From contig JBHGNT010000010.1 in NCBI GenBank assembly GCA_043228905.1, positions 1,116,001-1,180,000 of the forward strand: a stretch of DNA of 64,000 nt, in the 5' to 3' direction. Below are positions 8,475 to 19,647 of this stretch, piece after piece. The notes under the pieces were generated by a model. That model was given only the letters and a program-made list of their open reading frames with translations. It had not been told where the DNA came from and searched no databases. The stretch comes from Azolla caroliniana (lineage: Eukaryota; Polypodiophyta). The stretch's first letter is position 1. Each line of letters opens with the position of its first letter. Made by a program: the position numbers and the translations under genes.

Positions 8475-10551
8475 AGGTGCCGATACGGAAGAGGGTGCGG
8501 GACGAGCCTCCCTCTTTTACATGGGGAGAAAGACCGATCGGGCGAAGGTCGAGAGAAGAAAAGAGAATGAAAGCCGGTCCTATGGGATTCCTTACACCGA
8601 TCCGGCTGCAGTTCGGCCGACGTGACAACGTGAGTCATATAAGAGAGATCGATGGCGACAGGAGAACGGGACTCGGCAATCCGGAGAAGGACGAACGGAC
8701 CCGGACGAGAACCGGGCGGAGCGGACTCCCGGATGACCATTCCGGGAGGGAGGAAGAGAGCAGGACTACGAAGAGGCCGAGGACACGGTACGTCGGTACC
8801 ACGGGAGAGGGTGCGAAACAAAACGCCCTCTTGGCATGCGGAAAAGGACGACCTGGGACAGGGTCGAGAAGGCGATGAACGCCCAAGGAGGATCCTTCAC
8901 ACCAGTTCTAGAGACTTTGGCAGTCGGCAACACAGTCGACGTAAGACCAAAATACTGACGGTGGTGGCGAGGTGACGAAGGCAAAGGGGGTACGGATGGG
9001 CGGTCGGCGGAGGATCCTTCACACGGTTCTAGAGACTTCGGCAGTCGGCAACGCGGTCGACGTAAGACCAAGATACTGACGGTGGCGACAAGGTGACGAA
9101 GGCAAGGGCTACGGCAAGGAGGTATCAGGCCGGCGAAGCGGCCACGAACCAAATCGGACCTTCCGGCAAGCTCAGTGGGCGTAAGGAAGTCCGGTCCTAC
9201 GGGATCCCCACACCGGTTCCGGAGACCCCGGCTGTTCGGCCAACGTGGCAACTTAAGACCGAGGGAGAAGGAAGGTGGCGGCAGGAAATGGGACCCGACT
9301 ACGCGGAAGACACGAGGAGAGTCCGGGAGGGACTCAAACAAAAGACACCCGAATTACGGCAAACATAGAAACCGAGTCCGGTCCTATGGGACCCTCACAC
9401 CGATCCGGAGACTCCGGCAGTTCGGCCAACGTGGCGACGTGAGACCGAGAGTGAAGGTTGGTGGCGGCAGGGAACGGAACCCGACAACACGGAGGTTTCG
9501 GAAGAAGCCGATAGGGCAAACACGGGGAGGTGTGTCAGGTCGGAAAGGCACACCTTGGACGGAATAAGAGTCTCGCAAGTGGCCATCGCGGGCCGGATCA
9601 AAGCGTGACTACGAGACAGTGTTCGGCACGGGCGGTGCCGAGCGAAGGAAGCGGAAGACGACACAAGGGAGGTGCCGGGAACGAGGTGGCAAGTGCCTAG
9701 TGGACTACACAGGGTCGGAGTGAGGGGATGGCAAGAGAGGCCGGAGGAGGATCCTCCACACTCGCTTCGTAGATCTCGGTAGCTCCATCGAAGTAGCAAA
9801 GACTGACGCGGCAAGCCGGGATGACAAGCTGGTGGGGGCGAGGGGACGACGGCAAACGGAAGACTCAGGACCTGTTGCAGCAGCACGAAGACGGGAAGGG
9901 ACAAGCGGGCTACTATGGGGTGTTCCTCGGATGCAAAGGACACCGGTATGCGGGTGAGCGGCGGTGCACGATCTGGCCGGAAAGAGTGCGACACAGGCGG
10001 TGCCAATCAACGGGCGAGGGTATATGGCACACGGAGGTGCCGGAGCGGAAAGGCTAGCGCGGAGATAGGTTGCGCGGTTCGGAGGTATCGCGGAGAAGGC
10101 CGGAAAGGGATCCTCCACACCGTTCCGGAGACCATGGCGGTTCGAGCCGACGCGGCGATGTAAGACCATGGAGAAGGAAGGTGGCGGCGAGAGGACGAGG
10201 GCAACGCGAAACGACATGGGACGGCAATTAGGACGACGCGAATGATCAACGGAGGCCAAGCGGGCCACTACGGGCTTTCCTCAAACAGAGGACATCGGTC
10301 ATACGGCGGGAAGCGGGGCGTTCATACGGCCGAACAAGGGCCAACGGAAGTACGCGTACTACGGAGATCGCGACAGAGGACCCATCGACGGGTCGAACGA
10401 GCCTACGGGGAGGCGAGCGCGAAGGAAGACTCGAAGCCGACGGGTCGAACCGGCAGCGAGCTGGGATGCGGATCACGGAAGACCGGTTTCTCACCGGCCG
10501 AAATCTCTCACCCTTCAACCGGATTTGGCACGTACCGGAGGACGTGCAATT
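8475..10551 (+). repeat. Array of degenerate modules downstream of gag in element 0
   Basis: No intact gene. Divergent modules with a core of about 100 bp recur at irregular spacing: around 8585, 8890, 9005, 9205, 9390, 9745 (partial) and 10105. Each runs from a GGATCC or GGGACC-like start through CGGAGAC and CGGC to CGTAAGACC and GGTGGCGG. Local translations repeat TP.PET.AV.P. Two adjacent units at about 8885 and 9005 correspond to one unit in element 2, so the number varies between copies. Confidence 0.65.
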
Positions 10552-10564
10552 AAGTGGGGGCGGA
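10552..10564 (+). other. Polypurine tract of element 0
   Basis: AAGTGGGGGCGGA directly precedes the 3' LTR and matches the tracts of elements 1 and 2. Confidence 0.8.
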
Positions 10565-11309
10565 TGTCGTGAAGAATTTCGGTCAGAGGCGGAAACCGGG
10601 GAACATTGGCTACATCGGCGGGGTGCAGCGTGTGTACGCACCCGTGTACATTTACTGTGAATATTGAGGGCGCCTTTATGGCGCCGAAGAGTAGTCAAGT
10701 CGGGATAGATGATCCCATGTAAGTCGGGATTTGTCCCACATTGTAACGCATCTCTTTCGTTGTTCTATAAAAGGAAGGGAACGCCCTTTGTGTAAGGGTT
10801 GCCCATTTTGCAATAGAGGGTATACCGTTAGGTTTAGAGTTAGGTTCTTCTTCTTCTCCTTCTGCGTGTTTCCCTTAGGGTTTGCTTGGTTCGGCCTCCT
10901 GTGCAAGACCCCGCTCGGCGCGACGAGCTGAGAGCTCCCCGACAGCGGCTTGACAGCAGACGACTACTGTAACCTACGTCAGTCCGGTTAGACGCCAGGA
11001 ATGTATTCTTCCCTTCATATATATATATATATACGTTTGTCTGTGTATATTCGGGTCGTTGTTGGTGTCGGGTGCTTACCCTTTCTTGCGTTTTCTGTAC
11101 ATAAGGCGTGAGTCGGGTTGTGCGTGTGTGTGTGTGTGTGTGCGTGAGTCGGTGTTAAGCACGCTCTCTCTCTCTCCCTTCGGTTGCTTCCGGTGTGTCT
11201 CTGGGATGCCCGAGAAACAGTGAAGCACGACTTCCTACGCTCCATCACTCTCTAGTCCATGACCCCCGTGGTCCCGCCTTTCTCCACGCACGCGCGTAAC
11301 AACGCGAGA
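10565..11309 (+). repeat. 3' LTR of element 0
   Basis: Starts TGTCGTGAAGAATTTCGG and is collinear with 13673-14424 and 17796-18567. A TATA box (TATAAAAG, 10766-10773) and CT and TG microsatellites lie inside. The last bases are GA instead of CA, and the next base continues a Copia-type LTR. Confidence 0.88.
10766..10773 (+). promoter_or_regulatory. TATA box in the element 0 LTR
   Basis: TATAAAAG, conserved in the other two LTRs of this subfamily at 13876-13883 and 17998-18005. Confidence 0.6.
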
Positions 11310-11494
11310 ACGCGGTACTTTTGTCAGTCCCACGAGGACTTGTATAAATAGTGCTACTGAGCATAGTTGTAATAACAGAATGTCTATATTGTTTTGAATA
11401 TAGCTTTTACGTTCTACTCTCTCTGTCTCTCCCATGTACTCTGTGTATTCTCTGCTTTCTCTGTTTTTAACGCTTCCGCAAGTAATCGTTTACA
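11310..11494 (+). repeat. Truncated Copia-2-type LTR
   Basis: Reverse complement of the second half of the Copia-2 LTRs (52085-52483 and 57094-57491). It carries TATAAATAG, the CTCTCTGTCTCTCCC tract and the TTTACA end. Its first half is missing to the left because element 0 inserted there. No primer site follows, so it is a solo or 3' LTR. Confidence 0.75.
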
Positions 11495-12152
11495 AGGAGG
11501 AAGAGTTTGTGGTTTACTCGAGGCCTGAGACTACGGTTTAAATAGAGAAGGTTGGTGAAACGAGAGAGATAGTGTAAGAGGATCGTGTGTAGACACAGGC
11601 GCAGACAGAGATGCTAAGAACAACTTGCGTTTGGTAGATAAGTTTCTATTAATCAATATATGCACGTAGTGCTATGTGTGGTTACAACCGGATCAATGCC
11701 GGTGATCGAGCATAGGCTCTACAGTAGTCGCATACAAAGTGGAGTAGGCACACAGAAGGTCGATCCCTTGGTCGGGCGCACTCGGGCGTTTGACACAAAC
11801 AGGGGAAGCGCCTTCCGGTGATCTGTCGTAGGACTCCTCGTCTGGTCTCCTTTTCCGCTTCATTTCTCCTCCCGATGATCTTCCTCCTTCTCTTCTCTAC
11901 ATGGCATCCTTAAAACAGCCAAAGGTCGCCCCTTTATAGCGCAAGGAGCGACCGTTACAAAGCATTCATTACTTGTCCCTTGATTTCCCCCCCTGATTCG
12001 CTCTCCTCATAACTCTCCCTACTTACGCGATGTCTGAATCCCTATTAATGTCTTAACTACCTAGTACACCTTCTACCTATGCCTAGTACTTACACTATTT
12101 AATTCACTAGGGGCATGCACTCCTGCACACCGGCGTTCCTGCGCGTTTCACA
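11495..12152 (-). repeat. Probable LTR of unknown family, non-coding
   Basis: No coding sequence. Read on the minus strand it could begin TGTGAAACGC at 12152, has GCTATAAAGG (11931-11940) and then a pyrimidine-rich stretch, like U3-R-U5 order. A possible right boundary is TG near 11508. The flanks do not form an exact TSD, so limits are uncertain. Confidence 0.35.
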
Positions 12153-13672
12153 TTGTTTCCACCTATGGCTCGGAACCTTCACGACAAAGTAATACACTGA
12201 ACAATACCATTTTGGCTCTGTGAGGTGCATGAGGATGCTTCTGATGGCTATGTCCAATGCATCGACAAATACATGGAAATCCTTCGACCAATCAGGAGGC
12301 TGCACCACCGGAGCCTTTGAGAGCATCAGTTTGAGTGCTTGATAAGCTTTCTCCTCTTGCTTCGTCCATTGGAATGGTAACTGGTGCACGACTGCATGCA
12401 ACAGAGTGGTGAAATCTCCTAGGTACCGGAGCATATGATTATGCCACTGGATTCGACCTAAGAACTGGCTGAAGGCTTTGGCATTGGTTGGTGCCAGTGT
12501 TTGGAGGATCGTTTTTACCTTGTTCGGGTCCACAACAATTCCGTCCTTATTGACGATGTGTCCGAGTAACGCTGCACTTGTGACTCCTAAAACACACTTT
12601 GCCAGATTTTAACTCAATCGGGATTCCTTGCACTTTTCCAAACACATCTGGAGATGGTCCAAGTGTTCTTCCCTCTAGCTATAGATGGCAAAATCATCCA
12701 GAAACACCTACATGAAAGCCGGGATGTACTCTTAGAATATTTCCACTATAATTCTTTGAAATGTAGCTGGTGTTGTTTTGAACCCAAACATCATGACCAC
12801 TGCAACAAACACTCCCCATTCCATCACGAATGTCGTCTTTTCCTGGTCCTCTGAATGCATCCGTAGTTGATTATACTTGTTGAAATCGTCCAAGAAATTG
12901 TAAACTTCGTGTATGGCTACTACATCCAATACGCCATTTGTAATTGGCAGAGGAGAGGCATCAATCACCGTGGCTGCATTAAGTTTTCGGTAATCGACAT
13001 AGACCCACATTTTTTCGTTCTTCTTGGGTACCACGACTATCGAACTCAACCACATTGCCTGCTTCACCGACTGGATAAAACTGACTCTTAGCAATTTATC
13101 AATTTCCTCTTTCACCTTCACTGCATAATCTGGGTTCATCTGGTAACGTCTCTACGCTACCGGTTTAGCATCCTTATTGAGGTGGATCTGATGTTGATAC
13201 AGCTTGGGGTCCAAACCCCACATATGTTTATAGGACCAGGCAAAGACATCCCTGAATATCTTCAATAGTTTGATCATTGCCGTTTTCTTGTTGGGTGGCA
13301 TTTCCTTCACCACATTTACTGGTCTAGGTGCCTCCCTTGCCCCGAGGTCGACCTCTTCCAGTTTGGATGCCTTTACTCATTGGGATACAACCATCTCTCG
13401 CTCTAGCAATTCCTGCGCTTGCCGGAGTTCTCGGATCGCCTCCCGATCCGACTCATCGAATTTGTCCTCTCGATGCGTAACATATGGCATGACAGCTTCG
13501 ACTACATCTATCTCGAATAACGGTACGATCTTGGGATGTTCATCTAAGTACTAGTCTATTTCGTCATCCGCTAATCCGTTCAACATATTGATAGTTTCCG
13601 CGTATAGCGACGCCAACTACTTATTCGTACCGACCTGTTCGTGTGTCGGCACCTGGACTTTGGTTTTTCCGC
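12153..13672 (-). pseudogene. Old Gypsy pol remnant (reverse transcriptase and start of RNase H)
   Basis: Minus-strand segments translate to Ty3/Gypsy reverse transcriptase: a palm region with VVVPKKN and YRKLNAAT (12732-13139) and the thumb and start of RNase H with FSQFLGRIQWHNHMLRYLGD and HVFVDA (12153-12533). Several frameshifts and stops separate them, and the polymerase YxDD box is not preserved. Integrase is absent to the left. The protease and gag of the same element lie at 18572-19142 and 21275-22249, so element 2 split it. Non-functional. Confidence 0.75.
13669..13672. repeat. 4-bp target-site duplication (CCGC), left copy, element 2
   Basis: CCGC before the left LTR recurs at 18568-18571. 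A 4-bp TSD is also seen for element 1 of the same family. Confidence 0.8.
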
Positions 13673-14424
13673 TGTCGTAAAGAATTTCGGCCAGAGGCGG
13701 AAACCGGGAAACATTGTCTACAACGGCGGGGTGCAGCGTGTGTACGCACCCATGTACATTTAGTGTGAATATCGAGGGCGCCTTTATGGCGCCGAAGAGT
13801 GGTCATGTCGGGACAGACGATCCCATGTAAGTCGGGATTTATCCCACATTGTAACGCATCCCTTTCCTCGTTCTATAAAAGGAGGGGAACGCCCTTTGTG
13901 TAAGGGTTGCCCATTTTGCATTAGTGGCTATACCGTTAGGTTTAGAGTTAGTTTCTTCTTCTCCTTCTTCTCCTTCATGTTCGCTTAGGGTTTGATTCAG
14001 CTCGTCTCCTACGCAAGACCCCGCTCGGCGCGACGAGCCCGTGATCTCCCCGACGGCGGCTTGGCAGCTGACAACCACTGTAACCTACCTTGGAACGACA
14101 CGACGCCGGGAATGTATTCTTCCTTTATATATATATATACGTTTGTCTGTGTATATTCGCGTCGTTGTTGGTGTCGGGTGCTTACCCTTTCCTGCGTTTT
14201 CTGTACATAAGGGCGTGAGTCGGGTTGGGTTGTGTGTGCGTGCGTGTGTGCGTGTGTGTTTGCGTGAGTCGGTGTTAAGCTCTCTCTCTCTCTCCCTTCG
14301 GTTGCTTTCGGTGTGTTTCTGGGATGCCCCAGAAGTGAAGCGCGACGTCCTACGCTCCATCACTCCCTAGTCCAAGACCCCCGTGGTCCCACCTTTCTCC
14401 ACGCACGCGCGTAACAACGTGACA
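13673..14424 (+). repeat. 5' LTR of element 2
   Basis: Starts TGTCGTAAAGAATTTC and ends AACGTGACA. Contains TATAAAAG at 13876-13883 and TA, TG and CT microsatellites. Confidence 0.9.
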
Positions 14425-14447
14425 TCTTTGGAGAACCCGACGTGAAA
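14425..14447 (+). other. Post-LTR motif of element 2
   Basis: TCTTTGGAGAACCCGACGTG, one base different from the element 1 motif. This is the main evidence, with the polypurine tract, that element 2 uses the same priming machinery. Confidence 0.6.
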
Positions 14448-14461
14448 GGTGGCAAGGGAGG

Positions 14462-15887
14462 ATGGAGTCGGAAGACGACGACCTTGCGGAGATGGTGGCG
14501 GAAGTGGTGTTGGAGTCGGCACGAGTGGTGATGAGGCGAGAAGCAGCGCAACAAGCGGTTGAGCGAGTGGTCGAAAGAGTCGGCCGTTTCAACGGGGACA
14601 AAGTCCCATCTTACTTGGAAGCCTACAACGTGGAAATGGAGGAGCGTGGCGTAGACGAGGCGTTGAGGATGGAGTTCTTCTGTCGGGTCGTGGCTGTCCG
14701 GATGCATGCGGAAATAAAGGAGCTCCGTGAGGCTCGTAGTTCATGGGAGGCCTTCGAAGAGGCGCTCCTGAAGGCATTCAGAGGACGGCGGAAGAGCCGG
14801 GGACGACACGACTTCAACCAGTGGGACCCATCGGGGCATGACCAAGGCGTTCCGAGAGTTCTAGCGACGGCTTGCTCGGCTCCCAAAGCGGGAACAAGGT
14901 TTGGTGGGGGTGGACAAGGTCCTATTGTTCGTCAGGTCGATCAACCGAGCGGAACGGGAAGCCATCGGGATTGAGCTCGAAGACGATGATGGAGCGAATG
15001 GGCTTATGGAGGACTGGTCGAAGGTCGGAAGGGTGTGCCAACGGCTAGATGATGAGCAAGCCGAGAAGGCTAAGATGAAGGGACGCGACGACGTGCCATC
15101 ACAGCGGGAAGAGACCGAACGGCAAAGAGAGTCGGCAAGGGTCGGAGTTGGGGCCAGGATTGCGGAGGCGTACGCAGCTCTCGAGGCGATGCTCGAAGAA
15201 GAGGAAAGACGGAGGCTGCAAGCCGAGACTGAGGAGACGGACTTGCCCCACGCGACGGCGGGAGATCGGTACCACGGTACCACGGGAGAGGGTGCGGAAC
15301 GAAACGCCTTCTCGACTTGTGGAGATAGAACGGCCAAGGACGAGGCCAAGATATAGATCGCGGAACCGGAACGTTGGGACCAGCGGTTTCGGGCGTGTCA
15401 GCCCGAGATCCCGGTCATTGGAGAAGCAAGCCCAGACGGGGCTTGTGCGATCGGTAAGAAGACGACTGCCGACCACGAAGAGTCGGTGGCTACGGACAAG
15501 TGCGTAAAAAGGACGGGTGATTCTTTGTGTCTTCCCACACTTTCTCCCGAGACGAAGGCAGTCGGGCCCGAGTGCCCATGTGAGTCCCAAGCGGAGGAAG
15601 GCGGCAGTGAAATGCCAAGAATCACCGGCGAGACGATACGGGGAAGGAACGGACGAAAGCCCACGGACCCAATTCCGGAGAACTCGGCATTCGGGCCCGT
15701 ATGCCCATGTAAGACCGAGGAGATGGATGGCGGTACCGAGGAGTCCTGGCACGATGCCAGCGAAGTCGGATGGGAAACGGCCTGCGAGGAGGCCGAGGAT
15801 GGACGCGGCACGAGGAGATCGGCATTCCGATTCGTATGGAGCAGAATCAGGTCGTGGATCGTTCGATCGTGGCCGGATTCGGCATGA
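14462..15887 (+). pseudogene. gag of element 2 (frameshifted, with stops)
   Basis: Starts at ATG 14462. Residues 1-105 resemble the N-terminal Gag of element 1 (GRFNGDKVPSYLEAY against GRFDGKDATKYLASY). The frame is lost near 14783, with one TAG shortly before 14860. The homologous frame resumes and includes KVLLFVRS (about 14916). It meets a second TAG at 15354-15356 where element 0 has CAG. After this stop it continues open to TGA at 15885-15887, through two repeated modules with CPC cores (at about 15541-15600 and 15670-15725). Length without the breaks would be about 475 residues. Both stops fit C-to-T change. Not translatable as it stands. Confidence 0.75.
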
Positions 15888-17783
15888 AGGTGCCGATACG
15901 GGAGAGGGTGCAGGACGAGCCGCCCTCTTTTACATGGGGAGAAAGACCGACCGGGCGAAGGTCGAGATTTGGAAAGAGAATGAAAGCCGATCCTATGGGA
16001 TTCCTTACACCGATCCGGCTGCAGGCCTGAGTGCCGGCGTGAGTCCTATAAGAGAGATCGGTGGCGACAGGAGAACGGGACTCGGCAATCCGGAGAAGGA
16101 AGAACGGACCCGGACGAGAACCGGGCGGAGCGGACTCCCGGATGACCATTCCGGGAGGGAGGAAGAGAGCAGGCCTACGAAGAGGCCGAGGACACGGTAC
16201 GTCGGTACCACGGAGAGGGTGCGGAGTAAACCGCCCTCTCGGCATGCGGAAAGGGACGACCCGGGGCAGGGTCAAGAAGGCGATGAACCCCCAAGGAGGA
16301 TCCTTCACACCAGTTCTAGAGACTTCGGCAGTCGGCAACGCGGTCGACGTAAGACCAAGATACTGACGGTGGCGGCGAGGTGACGAAGGCTATGGGCGTA
16401 AGGAAGTCCGGTCCTATGGGATCCCCACACTTAACCGGAGACTCCGGCTGTTCGGCCAACGTGGCAACGTAAGACCGAGGGAGAAGGAAGGTGGCTGCGG
16501 GAAACGGGACCCGACTACGCGGAAGACACGAGGAGAGTCCGGGAGGGACTCAAACAAAAGACACCCGAATTTCGGCAAGCACAGAAACGGAGTCCGGTCC
16601 TATGGGACCCTCACACCGATCCGGAGACTCCGGCTGTTTGGCCAGCGTGGCAACGTAAGACTGAGGGAGAAGGACGGTGGTGGTAGGGAACAGGACCCAA
16701 CGACACGAGGTTTCGGAAGGAGCCGGTAGGGGCAAACACGGGGAGGTGTGTCGGGCTGGAAACGCACACCTGGGATGGAATAAGAGTCTCGCAGGAGGCC
16801 ATCGCGGGCCGGATTAAAGCGTGACTACGGAACGGGCTACGGTGACAAAGGAAGAAGTGGCCGACGCGGAGGTCGGGTCGACGGCGGATGAAGGGCATAA
16901 CACGAAGCATGCAATACGGCTGGTAGAGGGCCAAGACACAAGCATGCATACGACGGATGGGTGACGACGATTGACTGACGATGACGGTCGGGTCAAGCCT
17001 TCGAGAGGCAAGCGCGGGACGAAGGACGACACGAGGTGCCGGGAACGAGGTGACAAGTGCCTAGTGGACTGCACAGGGTCGGAGTTAGGGGATGGCAAGA
17101 GAGGCCGGAGGAGGATCCTCCACACTCGCTTCGTAGATCTCGGTAGCTCCGTCGAAGTAGCGAAGACTGACACGGCAAGCCCGGGGTGACAAGCTGGTGG
17201 GGGCGAGGAGACGACGGCAAGCGGAAGAATCGGGACCTATTGCAGCAGCACAAAGACGGGAAGGGCCAAGCGGGCTACTACGGGGTGTTCCTCGGATGCA
17301 AAGGACACCGGTACGCGGGTAAGCGGCGATGCGCGATCAGGCCGGAAAGGGATCTTCCACGCTATTCCGGAGACCATGGCGGTTCGAGCCGGCGCGGCGA
17401 TGTAAGACCATGGAGAAGGAAGGTGGCGGCGGGAGGACGAAGGCAACACGAAACACCATCGGGACATCACGATTGGACAACGGAGGCCAAGCGGGCCACT
17501 ACGGGCATGCCTCAAGCGGAGGACATCGGGCATACGGCGGGAAGCGGGGCGTTCATACGGCTGAACAAGGGCCAACGGAAGTACGCGTACTATGGAGATC
17601 GCGGCAGAGGACTCATCGACGGGTCGAACGAGCCTACGGGGAGGCGAGCGCGAAGGAAGACTCGAAGCCGACAGATCAAACCGGCAGCGAGCCGAGATGC
17701 GGATCACGGGAGACCGGTTTCTCATTGGCCGAAATCTCTTACCCTTCAGCCAGATTTGGCACGTACCAGTGGACGTGCAGTTA
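15888..17783 (+). repeat. Module array downstream of gag in element 2
   Basis: Non-coding in its present state. Degenerate modules are visible near 16005, 16305, 16410, 16590, 17105 (partial) and 17345, each with CGGAGAC or AGAGAC, CGGC, a CGTAAGACC-like core and GGTGGCGG. The order matches element 0, but with fewer units. Confidence 0.65.
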
Positions 17784-17795
17784 GGTGGGGGCGGA
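17784..17795 (+). other. Polypurine tract of element 2
   Basis: GGTGGGGGCGGA, identical to that of element 1. Confidence 0.8.
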
Positions 17796-18400
17796 TGTCG
17801 TGAAGAATTTCGGCCAGAGGTGAAAACCGGGAAACATTGTCTACAGTGGCAGGGTGCAGTGTGTGTACGCACCCATGTACATTTAGTGTGAATATCGAGG
17901 GCGCCTTTATGGCGCCGAAGAGTGGTCATGTCGGGACAGACGATCCCATGTAAGTCGGGATTTGTCCCACATTGTAACGCATCCCTTTCCTCGTTCTATA
18001 AAAGGAGGGGAACGCCCTTTGTGTAAGGGTTGCCCATTTTGCAATAGAGGGTATACCGTTAGGTTTAGAGTTAGTTTCTTCTTCTCCTTCTTCTCCTTCG
18101 TGTTCGCTTAGGGTTTGCTTTAGCTCGTCTCCTGCGCAAGACCCCGCTTGGCGCGACAAGCCCGTGAGCTCCTCGACGGCGGCTTGGCAGCTGACGACCA
18201 CTGTAACCTACCTTGGAACGACACGATGCCGGGAATGTATTCTTCCTTTATATATATATATATATATACGTTTGTCTGTGTATATTCGCGTCGTTGTTGG
18301 CGTCGGGTGCTTACCCTTTCCTGCGTTTTCTGTATATAAGGGCGTGAGTCGGGTTGGGCTGTGTGTGTGCGTGCGTGTGTGTGTTTGCGTGAGTCGGTGT

Positions 18401-18440
<40 letters not shown>

Positions 18441-18567
18441 TTGGTTGCTTCCGGCTTGTTTTTGGGATGCCCCAGAAGTGAAGCGCGACGTCCTACGCTC
18501 CATCACTCCCTAGTCCAAGACCCCCGTGGTCCCGCCTTTCTCCACGCACGCGCGTAACAACGCGACA
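17796..18567 (+). repeat. 3' LTR of element 2
   Basis: Starts TGTCGTGAAGAATTTC and ends AACGCGACA. Longer than the 5' LTR mainly through a CT microsatellite near 18401-18437. Confidence 0.9.
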
Positions 18568-18571
18568 CCGC
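18568..18571. repeat. 4-bp target-site duplication (CCGC), right copy, element 2
   Basis: Matches 13669-13672. Confidence 0.8.
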
Positions 18572-19142
18572 GTTTGAAACTTATCACATTCTTCTTCCAA
18601 TTTTGCTTGATATGTGCTGTTTTAAACCATGGTCTTCCCAATAATAGGGGATATGCCCCCGACGTGTTAAGTTGTAGTACCACGACAAAAATTGGGAACG
18701 CATGACCTCGGATCGTGATGTCCAGGTTTCGGATGAGCCTGGTTGGCCAGACCGAACTGGTGTTTGCCATTCGTAGCCAAAATGGGCACGGTTCCCATTC
18801 CCGGATCCCCAGTGTCACATGTCCGTCGGCTGATTACATTTACCCTCCGTCAATAAACATTCTTGGTACCTCGCTGCCCTTCATGATGATCGTGACTGCC
18901 AGACTACTTGTGTCTACTACGGCAGTTCCTTCCTCCGAATTTGAGGAGAATGTCGGTGCCAGCTCCAGATTGTGTGGTGACAATGCCGACTTTAACCCTT
19001 TCGTAAATATGGGAACTAGTTGCAAAAACCGGCCTAGTGGCAACATAATCTGACATTGTTGCAAAGCCTGCAAAGCCAGGTCATTGTTTGTGTTCTTGAG
19101 TGGTTCTTCTGAAAGCTTGGTTTGGTCTTTCAATCCAACCAC
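18572..19142 (-). pseudogene. Old Gypsy aspartic protease remnant
   Basis: Minus-strand translations give the start of a retropepsin (MFIDGG at 18840-18857, equivalent to the DSG/DGG active site) followed in another frame by RMANTSSVWPTRLIRNLDI and LLGRPWF (18572-18818). That ILGRPWL-like box is the usual C-terminal end of plant Gypsy proteases. A frameshift near 18830 breaks the gene. It is the upstream continuation of the pol remnant at 12153-13672, separated by element 2. Confidence 0.7.
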
Positions 19143-19308
19143 CTTCCTTTCATTGGCCTTACGTACCCACTCTGTAGCCTGTCTACAGATTGTCTCATGG
19201 GTCTCTCACTCTGCAACCTTCCCTTTTGACCTAGTGGTGACTTGTCAGACATCCGTGACTTCGGTGGTCACCATGTTCACTGTGGTTGTTTCTCGTTAGA
19301 GTTGACCG

Positions 19309-19647
19309 GGCACTGTTGTTGGGTGGGGGGGTGAAGCCTAGAATAGCTCCACCCCCCTCCCAAGGGGGTTACGTGTGAGGTAAAGAGAAGGAAAGAGAAA
19401 CAATGAGACAAACACAAAATGAGAGGGAAAAAGTTGTATATCCATTACATGCCCATAAGGGGTTTATATAATACATCCAATGTAATGGTTACATGACTGT
19501 TACACATTCTTGTACACATGCACATAATTGTGCATGTGTCCATACACATATCATCCTCACAGGCTCATTTACTTTACACATACACATCAACCACATCATT
19601 ACACCTACCCTTATGCATCCTCGTATATTCTTACGGGTAACAGGCAC
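19309..19647. mobile_element. Solo LTR with exact 5-bp TSD (GGCAC)
   Basis: Positions 19314-19642 begin TGTTG and end GGTAACA. GGCAC lies at 19309-19313 and again at 19643-19647. The 329 bp contain TATATAA near 19466 and no coding sequence. It interrupts the old minus-strand Gypsy. The family has no other member in the window. Confidence 0.82.

Larger units (their letters stand above)
1..11309 (+). mobile_element. Element 0: non-autonomous gag-only LTR element of the TGTCG family, 5' end outside the window
   Basis: Seen: gag coding sequence from base 2, an array of repeated modules, a polypurine tract (10552-10564) and a 3' LTR (10565-11309). The interior is collinear with 14840-17795 of element 2, but is interrupted by element 1 between 737 and 8224. 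No reverse transcriptase, integrase or protease is visible, so the copy depends on enzymes in trans. Its 3' LTR abuts the interior of a Copia-type LTR at 11310, so element 0 inserted into that LTR. The LTR end reads GA instead of CA. Confidence 0.8.
13673..18567 (+). mobile_element. Element 2: non-autonomous gag-only TGTCG-family element
   Basis: Complete by structure: LTR 13673-14424, post-LTR motif 14425-14447, broken gag 14462-15887, module array, polypurine tract 17784-17795, LTR 17796-18567, TSD CCGC. No pol sequence is present in 3.4 kb of interior. It is inserted in the old minus-strand Gypsy. LTRs differ at several positions and in microsatellite length, so it is older than element 1. 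Confidence 0.88.

Noticed and set aside
16060-16383. Various long frames in the module arrays of elements 0 and 2
   Set aside because: They lie downstream of the shared gag stop, in changing frames, and mostly begin with non-ATG codons. They are treated as array remnants.
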